NCBI GenBank assembly: GCA_003439945.1
Contig: QVRM01006001.1
Location: forward strand, 248,001-312,000
DNA from: Dermanyssus gallinae
Lineage: Eukaryota; Arthropoda; Arachnida; Mesostigmata; Dermanyssidae
DNA length: 64,000 nucleotides
Direction of reading: 5' to 3'
Below the pieces are notes generated by a model. The model was not told where the DNA came from. It made no database searches and saw only the letters and a program-made list of their open reading frames with translations. Both the position numbers and the translations under genes were made by a program. Below are positions 37,948 to 50,059 of the stretch, in pieces (position 1 is the first letter of the stretch; every line of letters begins with the position of its first letter).

Positions 37948-39417
37948 GCTGGTGTTGCTTATTTTTGGTTGTCAGCGACAACGCGACAGAAGTGAATGTG
38001 AATGGTGAACGTGGGCAAATGTATCGCCAGCCTACTGCTGCTGCTGCTGTTGCTGTTATAATCCGACTATAATGACGAACACCTTCCGAAGTAACGATTC
38101 GAACGGATGTTGAACAGCCGTTGTTGTTGTTACAACGTTATGGACACGGTACGCGGAGTGTTTCCCACTCGATGGCGCTCAGCTGGCAAATTACAGCTAA
38201 TACTGGCCAAAATCCGCCGACACTGGTGGTTCGGTATTGCTATAGAGCGGTACTGCTCACTTCTGTTTTGCGACTTCAGAGACGTTTGTTTCCTGTCGTG
38301 ACAAACATTATGAACGGCTATTACTTCTACTACAACTACGTAGAAATGTGTGCCTGCGTGCACAATTGTATGCAAAATATACGTACGTTACTATACCGTA
38401 CAAGCATAGGGTTGGCACAATTTCAGCGAAGTATTACCATCTATCCGTTTATGCATCGATTGCACCTCGACGAGAGCGATGTGTGTGTGTATGTGCTCGT
38501 GTTCCTCGGCAAGAGTGAGTGGCCACACGTAAGTAACCGATTCGAGGTGCTTTGAACGATGTTGAACGGTGTGAACACGCCACGCGCACACAAATGTGGC
38601 CCTTTGGCGATGTTTTTACTCGAAGCAGTAATATGCTTGCCTGCGAGTCCGATATACAACCGGATATCCGATCCTGATCCCAGTGACATTCAGTGATCAC
38701 TAACTAAAAAGCGATTCGCGACGAGCTATCCCCGTGTGGATCAGGCATCCTACGTTCGCCGGCACACAAGTCATCACCCGCAGACAGACTCACGCACACC
38801 TGCACTTAGTCGTACACATTGACACGCAAATTCACATATCCGTATATACGTCCGCACAAAACTTAACGTGGGCTTCTTTCTTTTTCTTCTTTTCTTCTTC
38901 TTCTTCTCTGTTTAATCCCGCCGATCGTTTCGGCAATAGCAGGCGTGAAAGTGACGCAATGAAACACAACGCAACACAACGAACCTTTGACTGCGGCGCT
39001 TGGAGACACGCTGTTGACAGAGGCACGCTGTCGGTCGCCGAGCAAAAGGTGTGACTACGTCGGCGACCGATAACCCTTCTCTCTTTTGCTTGGACTCGTT
39101 TTTTTTTGTTGTCACTCTTTCCCTGTGCGCGCGTTAAACAGCGAGTAGCAGCGAGAACAGCTTCTGGACTGGACAAGTCCACCGGACGCCTGGCGATCTG
39201 GAGATACAGCCAGATTTGTACTCGAATTGTAGCTAGAGAAGAGAGAGAGAGATAGAACCACCTTCACCGCCGCCGTCGTAGAGAGAGCGTTGTCGATTGA
39301 CGCGCGAGCGACGGTACGACGATGAGAGCAGATAAACGTGCTGTGTTCAAACCAAACGAACGAAAGGCAAGCGTCAAATGAGGCGACTGAGGCTTTTGGC
39401 ACGGCGTGTTGACTCGT
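37948..39417. other. Intergenic, no supported gene
   Basis: Mixed composition with a TTC-rich patch at 38,880-38,907. A plus frame (38,121-38,555) ends near GGCAAGAGTGAGTGG, a donor-like site, but has no family signature. Confidence 0.3.
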
Positions 39418-39603
39418 TGCTGCTGCTGCTGTTTTTATTGCTGCTGCTGTTGTAGTTGTTGTTGTTATTGTGGCTGTTGTTGTTGTTGCTCTTGACGGCT
39501 ACTCACTGGGTCGCCACTCGGAGAACTAAGACACGAATGCTCGGATGTATGCTCGATGTCTGTCCACTGACAGCAACAACGACAACAACAACAACAACAA
39601 CAG
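39418..39603. repeat. (TTG/CTG)n then (CAA)n
   Basis: CTG/TTG units at 39,418-39,490 and CAA units at 39,571-39,603, in opposite senses. Confidence 0.85.
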
Positions 39604-39950
39604 CGGGGGGCTCATTCATTCATACATGATTGAGTGTGATTGTGGAAGGATGTGACCCGCCGGAGCGGTCGTTTACAACTGGCATGCTGGCTTGCACAGC
39701 TAGACGCGCGGGTCGCCGGTCGGCCGCCCACAGTGACTGTGGCTACGGTGGCCACCGTAGCGGCGGTAACGTCGCCGGCAGGCAGAGAAAGGGAATCGGA
39801 CACACAGATCGGCCGGCAGGGAAAGGGAACCAACCGCACGCACAGATAGCCAGCCAGCATACAACATCGGAGCAGAATGAGTCGTCCGCGCAGCTTGCGC
39901 GCTATCGAGTAGAGCGAACCTCACCGGTTGGTGACGTGCTGTTGTTAACA
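39604..39950. other. GC-rich spacer with tandem duplication and palindrome
   Basis: A 33-38 bp unit containing GGCAG.GAAAGGGAA is duplicated at 39,776-39,848. CTACGGTGGCCACCGTAG at 39,743-39,760 is an exact palindrome. A long frame runs on into the next repeat but has no ATG start. Confidence 0.4.
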
Positions 39951-40227
39951 ACAGCAGCAAACAATAACAACAACAACAACGACAACAGCGACAACAACAA
40001 CAGCAACAATAGCAACAACAACAACAACGACAACAGCGACAACAACAACAATAGCAACAATAGCAACAACAACAGCGGCAGCACCATCAACAGCAAGAGC
40101 AGCAATAATAACAACAACAAAACAGCAATGCCAGCAATTGCAAACAAGAGAACTGGAACAACAGCGACAGGAGAGTATGATCATCATCAGCAACAGCAGC
40201 AACAACAACAACAACAACAACAACGAT
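39951..40227. repeat. CAA/CAG tract, about 275 bp
   Basis: AAC-phase units interrupted by GCG/GAC then ending in pure CAA. The frame would read poly-Asn and then poly-Gln. With no ATG-initiated frame upstream, it is treated as a microsatellite. Confidence 0.85.
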
Positions 40228-40418
40228 AATAACACACAAAGATCGGTCAGGGTGTGCGACCGACATGACCCCGACCCCTCAGCAGGACAAGAGGGAAGTG
40301 GTCGTATTCGTACGGCCGTCGAACACGGCTTTACGTTGACACATTCGCCGTATTAGCAGACCTCCTCACTTCTGGACATCGAAGAGGAGATAGATAGTGG
40401 TGTGACACTAGACAAGAT

Positions 40419-40432
40419 CTGACATCGTAGCT
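40419..40432. repeat. Target-site duplication, left
   Basis: CTGACATCGTAGCT, repeated exactly at 40,624-40,637 on the other side of the SINE. Confidence 0.9.
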
Positions 40433-40623
40433 TTTCGGGCTGACCCTCAGCCAGCAGATTTAACGTCCACGGGACTGCTTTTCGCATTGCTTCATAGACG
40501 GACGGCCCCCATAATAGCACGAATGTGCAACAACAGTGGGGCTCGAACCCGCGCACCTATCTAGTGTCTCCTCCGATCGCGAGGCACAGGCGAATGCACC
40601 CACCACGCCACCAGCGGGCTCGA
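40433..40623 (-). mobile_element. tRNA-derived SINE, family 1, copy 1 (best preserved)
   Basis: Read on the minus strand, the 191-bp unit starts GAGCCCGCTGGTGGCGTGG, where TGGCGTGGTGGG serves as box A. Box B is GCGGGTTCGAGCCCC, followed by a body with TCCGTCTATGAAGCAATGCG and an end GGGTCAGCCCGAAA. An exact 14-bp duplication flanks it, the signature of LINE-driven insertion. A/B-box spacing is near 60 bp, longer than in a tRNA. It is non-coding; apparent frames at 40,353-40,758 are shadows. Confidence 0.9.
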
Positions 40624-40704
40624 CTGACATCGTAGCTGACGATACGCTAGAATGACACGTTGTCGTCTGTGTGGCGTACTGGTGCTGATTTCCAAGGTTG
40701 TGTA

Positions 40705-40742
40705 GATACACAGGGTATACATATATATATACCCTGTGTATC
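40705..40742. repeat. Exact 15-bp-arm palindrome with AT loop
   Basis: GATACACAGGGTATA and its exact complement enclose CATATATA. The ACAGGGT core recalls the termini of the TIR elements in this window. Confidence 0.8.
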
Positions 40743-40981
40743 TGCGCGAGGCGAGCACTGCCGAGTGTGCAAACGTATTGTAAATGATTAATAAATCATC
40801 ACAATGTTTTCTATATATATATATATATATATATACATATATCGACTTAGTACCTTTATACAGCTTGCCCTTTTAAGCTCACCTTGAAAAGGTGTTAAAT
40901 CGTCCGTGTTAAGATATTTTAAGTTTCTCTTAATAGCTTGTTGTGACAACGCGGTCGCTGACTCTCAGCGGTATGATTTAT

Positions 40982-41030
<49 letters not shown>

Positions 41031-41084
41031 GATGGTAATGCACCATCCCTTTTAATTGAGACATCTGTGCTCCCCGTTTTATTT
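40743..41084. other. Intergenic with (AT)n tracts
   Basis: (AT)n at 40,811-40,842 and 40,987-41,026. Confidence 0.6.
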
Positions 41085-41160
41085 TGTCCGAGCATGGCCG
41101 AGCATTAGAGTGCACTCCGGCATTCCGGCCGGTTCAAAGTTCCAGGATTAAACGTCTTTG
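41085..41160 (+). mobile_element. Possible tRNA-Ser/Leu-like SINE head
   Basis: GCATGGCCGAGCATTAGAGTG resembles the box-A region of Ser/Leu tRNAs, and CCGGTTCAAAGTTCC is a diverged box B about 45 bases on. The clover-leaf is not closed, so it is not a functional tRNA. Confidence 0.3.
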
Positions 41161-41632
41161 TATGCGACTGTCAGACGCGGTACTCTCCGACCAACGACGG
41201 AAGCAGTTAGCAATAGGCGTCAATGCAGTGCAGATTTTCATTCGCTAACGTCAGTTTCGTTCGTGTTTGTGCGGCGTGACAATTGAACAGAATTGTTGGT
41301 GTCAAATGTCCTCGTCCTGTTTTGTCGATCTTCTGTTCGCCTAACTTAGCGGACAAGTTTCTGCTTCCAAAATTTAAATTCAAATGATTGAGTCGTATTT
41401 TCCATTCGAGCCCAGACACTCAGCAAAACGAAACGAGCGGGTTGAATACAATTTCATCAAGACTTCCACGGAACGCGCCACCGTGTATGTAACTGTATAA
41501 ATAACTGTGTGTAAGCTTATAAATATTTCTATGTGACATTAGGTGGGATGCATGTTGACGAGCAAATAAACAAATTGTTATTTTATTCGTAGTAGTATTT
41601 GTATCGTACTGGGCCGACAATGCAATGCACGA

Positions 41633-41671
<39 letters not shown>

Positions 41672-41689
41672 GAGTGCGGCCGTCCATCA
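41161..41689. other. Intergenic, no gene seen
   Basis: (AT)n at 41,636-41,670 precedes the LINE remnant. Confidence 0.4.
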
Positions 41690-42098
41690 TTCCTGGGCCT
41701 ATACAGGGATTATGGAAAAAACCTGACGGTCTGACTCTGTCTTTTTGAGCGGGGCCGTATGCTTAATTGGGACGCACCTGTAACCGACTCATTAGCCCCT
41801 TCGCTAATCGGTGCAGGTGCGGACCGAGCAGGGCATGCTTCCAGGCCAGGTTAGCAGAGGCTAACAAATGCAGAGAATACTCTGGCGTTGATTATCCGCA
41901 CGAACTTTGCCTGTTGGCGATTGAGACTATGGGAGGTGCAGGCCCCCTTACACTCAAGCTGATTCAGCGCGTAGGCAGAATCCTTAACCTTTCGACTCTT
42001 TTGGGAGAGTCGAGAATATCCGAATTCTTGCGTCAGAGGTCGTCGCTCGACATTCAACGAGGAAATGCAGCATCTGTTCAAGGCACATTGCTAAACTA
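41690..42098 (+). pseudogene. LINE C-terminal remnant (IQRGNAASV type)
   Basis: The plus strand reads KPDGLTLSF near 41,718, then after a shift ARLAEANKCREYSGVDYP, LLAIETMGGAGPLTLK, LIQRVGRILN and finally SSLDIQRGNAASVQGTLL before a TAG at 42,096. This is the conserved extreme C-terminus of a LINE type common in invertebrates, ending in an IQRGNA motif. Only the last 120 codons or so survive, as expected of a 5'-truncated insertion. The same type occurs inverted at 49,300-49,520. Confidence 0.82.
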
Positions 42099-44665
42099 GG
42101 CTAATCCTGGGTTAGAAACCCCGTAACCACACAGTCGCGCGGAGACAATTGTTCACTCAAAGTGCTAATACAGCAAAGTTATATGAATAGAGTTTTAATG
42201 CTGTTGTCATTAGGGCGCGACAAGAGTCACACAAGTGAGGGTTCTAAGCACGTTGACATAAAAGACAAAGTAGACTAAGCATGGTTAATGTTGACGACTT
42301 GTTGGCATAATTCGGACGTAATTTTTTAAATATTATAAACGAATATTATTCGTTAGCTCGCTGATGGTAGCGAGCTTATGGCAAACAGTCGCTCTTCTAG
42401 ATAGAAAACAGTTCAAGGCGTTAGGTGACACAAACAATGTGTCTACGAAACGCATTCTTTCTGGGAGATCACGCGCCCACCAAGCTCTTTTCGTTCAGAC
42501 AAAGATTCATGGTAGAGCTTTTGAGCTCTACTCTCTAAAAGATGCCCATGGTGAAACGGCACAGAACAACAATGTCTGCAAGCACCTTGCTGCCAGCGCC
42601 GCCATTCAGTTTAGTGGCAAAACTCCCAACTTGCAAGTGACTTTTGTCATATGTTTATATATATATATATATATAAAATTATTTTAGAAAGCGAGTGTTT
42701 TAAAAGTGTATAGTCACATTAATGACCAATCTATGTATATATGTATATACTCTTGAAAGACCAGCTCTCCAAATGGCACAATGACCAAAATTAGTACAAT
42801 ATTTGTTAAAAATAAATATACTGTTTGTGTTCCTTTTTAGTAGAGTACCTTTTAGTACATTACGCATCGAAGGCTATTCTGAGTTCCGCATTTTCAGAAA
42901 TTTGCATACCGTCGACACGATGCAACCCAATTTAACGGCACAAGTAATCTTAGCAGAGTATTGCTTTCCCGCTTCTTATTGTAGTTACAAAATTGCAGTC
43001 GGTTCAGCTAATTCGGCTCAATTCAGTTTCACGCACCCGAAACCTGTCTGGGTGAAAATGCACTCCTTGCTACCAATGCGAACCAAACGCTCCACGGAGA
43101 TCTGGCGCTGGCCTGTGCGTTGATCGAGTCCACGGTTTGGATTTTGACTTGGCTGGGGAATGGTGATCATGCACACTATCCTCGTTCGCGCTCCATGCTC
43201 TAAGCACAGATTCGGCGAATGACAACTATTGTTAAGCAATGCCCAACCTGGGCACGATACACTAGTGGGCCTTAAGCCTAAGTTTTGTCAATCTGCCCGA
43301 GGAGTGTGCGTACAAGCAGAAAAATCTAAACGATTTGCCACTAAATAATGTGCGTATGCATCGTATCCGTTTTTTAATAGCAGGTGCCGTAGGCTATTAA
43401 GGATACTGCTGTCTGGTGTGCACGCCGCTCATCTAACAAAATAACTATAAAATTGATACTAATGGCCCACAATATATAGATTAATAGCTATGTCCAACCC
43501 AAAAGCTAAATAAATAAAATAATGTGGAAATAAGATTCGACACGGCGCGTTTTGTGCTTCATTCAGGTGCCACGACAGAGATGCAGTCGTCTTCACGAGA
43601 ACAACCGTCGCACTTCAAATACTGCACCAGCACTTCTGCACGTTGTCATTTGTCAACATACGCATAACAACATACGTGCGTAAATATGCAACTGCAGCTT
43701 TACGCCCACATCTGCCGATTTGTGTATCAGCTAGGGGAGTATATCATTAGCATAGCGTAGTTTCGTGTCATCTCTGTCATCTCTGAATGGTTGTCAAGAA
43801 TCCCAACTGCCATTTGGTGCCTCGTGAAGTATGTATTGATTGAATCAGCGCTCTTTTAGTGCTGAGTATCTGATGAAAACATGTTGAAAGTTGTGCACAA
43901 AGGAAGCACACCGAGTTCCAATGGCATCTAGCGCAATAATTTACCATACGTGTGCCGCAGGTAAATATATTGCCTGTGCTTACAAGATTGCAGGGCCTGC
44001 GGCGATCTGATTTAAAATGTTTTTCGGGCCACAACAACTGTCCAATATTTACTGTCCTATTCTTTCTTGCGTGTACGCGAAGCTGTGCTTTTCTGTTAAG
44101 CAGTGACAACGTACGAAGTCGCTGGTGGAAACAAATATCCACGGAGAAAAACGGTAGATGTTACTGGAATGGAGGGAAAAGGGTGAAAAAAAGAGGCTCA
44201 TTTTATTTTACTGTACAGTCACGTATATTCGGCCCAGTAGTCAAGAACGGATGAGCACTTAGCAAGCATTGCTCACACTATGTAGCGTCAATGCTTGGGG
44301 ATACTGCTGCTGTTTACAACAAAGTGTTATGCCATCTTACTGAACGACATATACCAGAGACTCTGAGGTGAAATGACGCCTCAGATCCATATACGTAGTG
44401 GTGGACTGTCTTCGATACAGTGTCGCGCGCTGGATAAGCTGGCAAGGCAATACCTACAAACGTCCTGAGACTCCTACACAGCAGAGAAATGTCACACTTA
44501 ATAACGGGCCCGCAAAGCATGTCCCTTGTATGAGAACTACAGGACAAAGTGATCACTCAAACCCGCTCGACCTCGATACAGTGACGGTTCTCGCAGGTAC
44601 ACACGCCTATGCACGCAGATGATCTGGCACCCTACTTCAGCGGTCGTTTCCACCTGCAGCAACCG

Positions 44666-44706
<41 letters not shown>

Positions 44707-45424
44707 TATATATTGGTCTTGGTATGCCTGTTTGTCGTGGTATCGTACCAAAGAGTAGAATACCAGGAATAATAGCTGCAATAAAGGACACATTGAATAC
44801 TCGTTGTGCCCAGCGAATATTCAATGTGCAGTGGTTCAGACGTTTTTTTTTCTCTTCGACTTACCTGATCTACGACTCTCAGCAACAATGGCAGCCCCGT
44901 GTTTAGTGACCCCTTACGGGACGAGGAACAAGCAGAATGGGTTTAAAGAAAGCAACGTGCCCCGATGAAGAACACCGCGGACTCCGCCCTTACGCACAAC
45001 AGGTGAATGGTGGCTCAATGAAGTATGTCAGTCAACGGACGAACCGTCGTGGCGTTAAAGTCAGTACGTTCGGTGACGTTCAAACTGAAGTAGCTATGCC
45101 GAGACGGACATCTAAACAAGGAGATGACAGATTAAAGCCGGAGCGGTTACTACCACATTACGCTCATATATAGCGATTTTGCATAGATGAAACGTTGAAG
45201 GATGAGCAAAAGCTTTGCCATCCTCGGCGTCGGGTGGGGCCGATGATGTCTAGGCTAATAATAATAATAGTAACAATGCCTTTCTTGTCAATTTAGTTTG
45301 AGATGACCGTGCTCATTGTTCCCTGTTGAGCAAACGACATATAGTCGACTATAACAGCACCACTTTGATTGTGAAAAAAAAAACTTCACTTATATTATAT
45401 ACATCTACAACTACACACACATAT
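42099..45424. other. Intergenic, no supported gene
   Basis: AT tracts at 42,657-42,677 and 44,667-44,717. A minor hairpin at 44,789-44,828 has CACATTGAATA arms. Frames at 42,364-42,640 and 42,803-43,123 have no signature. Confidence 0.35.
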
Positions 45425-46330
45425 ACGAGGGCAGATCGGAAAGTTCTAGTATTTTTTTTTCATTAGCATTTTTTAATTAATCAATTTATATTACAATCTT
45501 GTGTAACAGCCCTGGGTTGCACCATTCGGCAAGCGATCCCAAATTTGAGATCGCGCTGCCCCGCTGGACGTCAATGAAAAGTTCTAGTATTGTAAATTTT
45601 AAAAACATGAGCCGAAACAGCCTCGTTTTGCTTAGAAGCGACATTCATCGGCAACATACAAGCCAAATTTCGCCAATCGGCGGTAGCGCTTCTTGTTTGA
45701 GTTTGGTTCCAAAAAGAAGAAGTGAATACAAGGTTCGGCGATTTTTAAGGAGCCGAAAGTTGAGAAGCCACGAATCTGCATCTAGTTCTGTGTCAAAAAG
45801 CAAATCATATGATCTAAAGTGATATCAATGTTACAAACTTCTTATGGCGATCAAGCAGTATTCCGAATTACGGTGTATGCGTGGTGATGTCGCATTTTTT
45901 TGCAACGGACGTGATGAGACCGAAAATGACCCCCCCCCGTTCGAGGTTCATCGGTCTTCGACCTTAGTAATAGAAGAAAATGTTCACAAAGTTCGTGGTA
46001 TTCGAATCAACACTCGCAGAATTACTATTAGTGATATAGTGGAAGAATTGGATTGCTTCAGAAAGTGATTAGAGAAGACGAGTCATGGGTATGTGGTTTC
46101 GACATCAAGACCAAAAGCCTTCTTCGCCCAGAGGAGCTTTCAAGAAGAAGATCGGTCGAAGAAATTCACACGGAGCAAGTACCACCGACGCATGAAGCCT
46201 ATAAGTACGTATCAGAACTTTGCGATCAACCCTCAAAATGTTTGCAGAGCATTCTCTTTCTACTGGCGTTATATTCAGCACGTGAGCTATGTTGACATAA
46301 AGTGGCAAAAATGTTTAAGCAGACATGTGT
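45425..46330 (+). pseudogene. Fourth mariner-type remnant
   Basis: The left edge ACGAGGGCAGATCGGAAAGT is a mariner-like terminus. The plus frame at 45,844-46,068 contains FFCNGRDETENDPPPFEV and ENVHKVRGIRINTRRITISD, the HTH/linker region. After a shift, EDESWVCGFDIKTK (46,078-46,119) is the first catalytic box with its Asp retained. The rest of the catalytic domain is mostly deleted, and a WQKC motif near 46,308 recalls the C-terminus. Part of the left-end motif (GAAAAGTTCTAGTATT) recurs at 45,575, suggesting rearrangement. No right terminus was found. Confidence 0.75.
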
Positions 46331-46496
46331 AACAACAGTGGCAAATACAAATATATATATATATATACATATATATAATTTTTTTTAGAGTAACTGGTTA
46401 ATTGCATGATGTACACCGGGCGGGTCGTTGTTTAAGCTACGGTAGTGTGGGACTCACAAACCCACCTAAATCCAGTCGTCGCTAAAATTGCAGCCA

Positions 46497-46536
<40 letters not shown>

Positions 46537-47250
46537 GTACGTATATTAATAAAGATGGCCACAAATAATCGTTGTAATAATCGTAATGTTTACAGATGTA
46601 TTTCGTTTCAATGCGGAAAGAACAAATTGCTTAGACGAAACGACATTATATATATATACCTGTGCATAGTGTATGATATTAATTTGTGTCTGCAAGCATT
46701 TGTTCCGCATATAAACTAACTTACACCTGTAAACGTACGTATATCTCTAAAGATTATTACAATGTTTGACCAGAATGTTTTTTTTCGAGTATTACGCTGC
46801 CTCTATGTATGTACAAACGGTGCGTGCTCATGTGTTTGCAGTGACAAGCGATTCGGCCCACTATTAGCGTCCGTTAAAAGCTAAATGATCTAATCGACAC
46901 GCTAGTCGGGATAAGCTTAGGGATAAACCAGTTCTCGTTGTTGTGGCGGAAAAACCTTGTTTACGGACTGCCATTGTCGCCTTTTACGTTAATCCCGAGA
47001 AGGCCGCCAACTTAAACTAATTACCGATTCTACGAATGCAGAATATATGTATGTATGTATATATATATATATATATATATATACTCGTATATAGCTGTAC
47101 GAGGCGCGTGGATGTGTATACAAACATCAATAGAATGCCTGAATGAGCATCCTATTGATATTGCTCACTAAAGATATGATATTTGCAATGCTTACTATGA
47201 CATGCTTACGCGTAAAAAACAGAGAAAGAGTCAAAGAGACCCATGATGGT

Positions 47251-47288
<38 letters not shown>

Positions 47289-47375
47289 GGAGCGGTTATT
47301 TATAGACAGACAATAGCTTGACGCAGAAGTCATGCGAACCAAATAACCAACAAAAGTAAATGTTGGCTTGTTTTT

Positions 47376-47432
<57 letters not shown>

Positions 47433-47859
47433 CTATTACTTTATATACATATACGAAAACGAATCCTTCAAAAGACGTCTCAACTTACATTTGTTGCAAC
47501 GCTTGTTGTTAGTTCTCATGGACTCTGCATCAAGGTCTTTTCTGTCTTAAAATAACTACTCTTTGGTGTTGTTAGATTTTATAACACTGCGACAAGATTA
47601 CGTCGACTTCTGGACGCTGGGCGCATCAATTTCCAGAAGCCGTACGCTAAATTGTTTGTTTAGGTTGGCAAAACGCATACAGATATGAATACCATCTGCA
47701 AATGCTTATTGTGTAAGTATCAATATATTTTCATATATTTTTACATTGATGTTGTAATTATATATTTACTAGTGCAGGCACTTGTAGCCACATGTAAGTT
47801 ACACGATGCCTTGCTTGTTATATATATATATATACTAAAAGAGAGAAATACTTACACTC
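46331..47859. other. AT-tract-rich intergenic DNA
   Basis: (AT)n at 46,349-46,380, 46,501-46,533, 47,059-47,084, 47,254-47,286 and 47,378-47,431. No gene is recognised. Confidence 0.5.
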
Positions 47860-48500
47860 CCGCCGCCCGCGATTTAATACGCGCGAGCCTTTGACGGGAG
47901 TGCCCGCCAGCCCGAATAGACAGGCCAGCAGCTCCCCCACCCTCCCCCCTATCGAGGTTCGGAATGGGGGTACCACACTACTCCACCGTACCGATTAGAC
48001 GCGTTCACCTCGCGATTCCGCGTTACACCCCAGAATATACATTCCTTCCGAAGGACGTCTGACCACTCCAGAGCAGGGGTTCCCCGTAAAATACGGGGCC
48101 AGAAGGTCCTCTCGACCGGTGGTCTGCTTTCATGTGGCCACTTCTCACTCATTTTGCCTATTAAGCCAAGGCAGCAGGCGTCCCGGACGGTACCACCGGG
48201 TGTCACCCGGGGCATTAACCGTCCGGCCCGGGGGTCCTCGTGCAGAACGGTCCCCCCGTAGTGGCAATAGCCTTAACAGCCCTCGAATGGGCCACGACAG
48301 GATGACAATATAAATTCGTTGACACCCAGTTTCTATCGTATGCCTTGCCCCCGTTAGATGTTCAAAGCGGGGGTGTTACTATTGGGAGTTTGTACCGTCT
48401 GACTAACTTACAAGGGGGCCCCGTGAAGGTCCCCGCAGCGCGCGGAAGTCGCGCACCAGCAGACCAAGGCCGGTAAGAGAGTCATAGTTACTCCCGCCTC
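47860..48500 (-). other. GC-rich island, probable repeat fragment
   Basis: This is sharply GC-richer than its surroundings, with many G or C runs. A minus frame at 47,949-48,215 (88 codons) includes MPRVTPGGTVRDACCLGLIG; I recognise no family. TCATAGTTACTCCCGC is repeated in tandem at 48,481-48,514. An 18-base match to the 25.2-kb minisatellite lies at about 48,400. The abrupt composition change suggests an inserted element, perhaps the UTR of a retroelement. Confidence 0.35.
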
Positions 48501-48834
48501 ATAGTTACTCCCGCGTTACACGTGCTATTTGTCCAAAAAGTTTGCACTCATTATTTAACGTGGATAATTTTAGGCATTTCTAATCCGCCTGCATTACCCA
48601 CACACAACTCTAAATTGAAATTGTATTCTTCAATACCGCGCGCGACGCAGGGTCAATCTATTATAGTTGTGGCTTCGACTCTAAAACTTATCGGTTTCAT
48701 TGATGTTATAGATGCTAAGTGTGCTGGCAACGCGTTGTGATACGAATACTCTAATCGGTAGATATCAAACATTTAAGATTTATTTAGAGACAAGCATGTC
48801 ATATTTTTTTTTGGTTTTACGGTACACGGCTACC

Positions 48835-48975
48835 ACCACCAATTATGCATTGCAGACCCCACTTCCACGACCCCGATGTTGACTGCAGATGTAAATATTG
48901 TCATACTGAATGCTCTAGATTCCAAGGCTGGATTGGGTCTCTAAATCAGCTGGCCCGTTTAATGTCATCATAACT
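48835..48975 (+). pseudogene. Possible LINE 3' coding end
   Basis: The frame reads HFHDPDVDCRCKYCHTECSR then LNQLARLMSS and stop. A CxC..C..C cluster close to the terminus recalls the C-terminal knuckle seen in the LINE at 28,076. Short and uncertain. Confidence 0.3.
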
Positions 48976-49299
48976 TTGTACATTGTATATGTCTTTATTT
49001 TATACAATTCTTGTAACTATATTTGCGAGCTCCTGACGCCGAGCCAAATCTTTGTACTTAGGTATTATCGACACTAAATGTGTGAATGTATATATATATA
49101 TATATATGAACTGCTTTTGAATGCGCTCCGATGTCATATTTATCAATTGTAGCCAAATAAACACGGATTGCAGAAACCTCAACAAAGCAGAAACCCTTTA
49201 TTGTATTATTTTTATTACTAGTAACGATTGATAGGTAGGTATATATGTGCCTATTTGGTATTAATGTATTGTTTGAAAGAGCCTATTCCGTCGTGTCAG

Positions 49300-49520
49300 T
49301 TAGGAAAACGCAATTCTCCTATTAACTGTCAGCGACGAAAGTTTCCTGAAGTATTTTGCTTAGCGGATATTTCCCGTGATGGCTGCTACCCGGATTGCTA
49401 CTTCCCTGATGAGCTTCACTAAATCGTTGCTTATAACTCCCATCTTGAGTAGAGCCACTAATAGGAAATGCGTATCCCTTAGATCAGCATACTTGTGTCT
49501 TTCCTCGGGTTCCGTGCGCT
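49300..49520 (-). pseudogene. LINE C-terminal remnant, minus strand
   Basis: The minus strand reads RTEPEERHKYADLRDTHFLL, then VALLKMGVISNDLVKLIREV and AIRVAAITGNIR before a stop. It matches the same C-terminal region as the remnant at 41,690-42,098 (a KY.DL...H..., then a G.......IR.R pattern). It is truncated on both sides. Confidence 0.55.
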
Positions 49521-50059
49521 TTTACAATCCAAACCGATTTTATTTAACAGTGTTGTAATAAGAGATGATAGAACTATTATACGTTAAACCGTGGCGCATT
49601 GTGCTAGGGGGTTCATGTGCTTCCATCGCGATACACCTGTAATTATAACCAGCGAGTCCTAGCAATTGGAATATATTCTTATTAGTGTTTATTTCCTACA
49701 GTTGCGACAAATTAACGTTTTCACTGTTATTAATGATTTTCGTGTTACCGCCTGGCGGCTGTAATAAACATCGCTTCGCGTATGTACATATTTTAAAAAG
49801 TACATATTTTTTGTTCGTTTTATGATATCCCTCTGAAACTTTGCGGTTTTGACGCTTAGTTGGGTGCATGGCCATAGTCTCCCCGTCGAAGGCATGTTAA
49901 CTCCGTCGGGTCGTTTTTTGTGGAGGAGTGTGCACGCATTTACACACTGGCGCCTACCTGCGCTGTGTGGGGCTGGGTCCCGACGGCCGGATCTTGTTCT
50001 GCCGAGTCCCATACCCACTAAACACACCTCCCTCTTAAGCTTTGCACTCTGTCAGCCCG
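49521..50059. other. Unassigned, perhaps LINE 3' UTR
   Basis: Lies 3' of the minus-strand LINE that follows. No independent feature. Confidence 0.3.
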
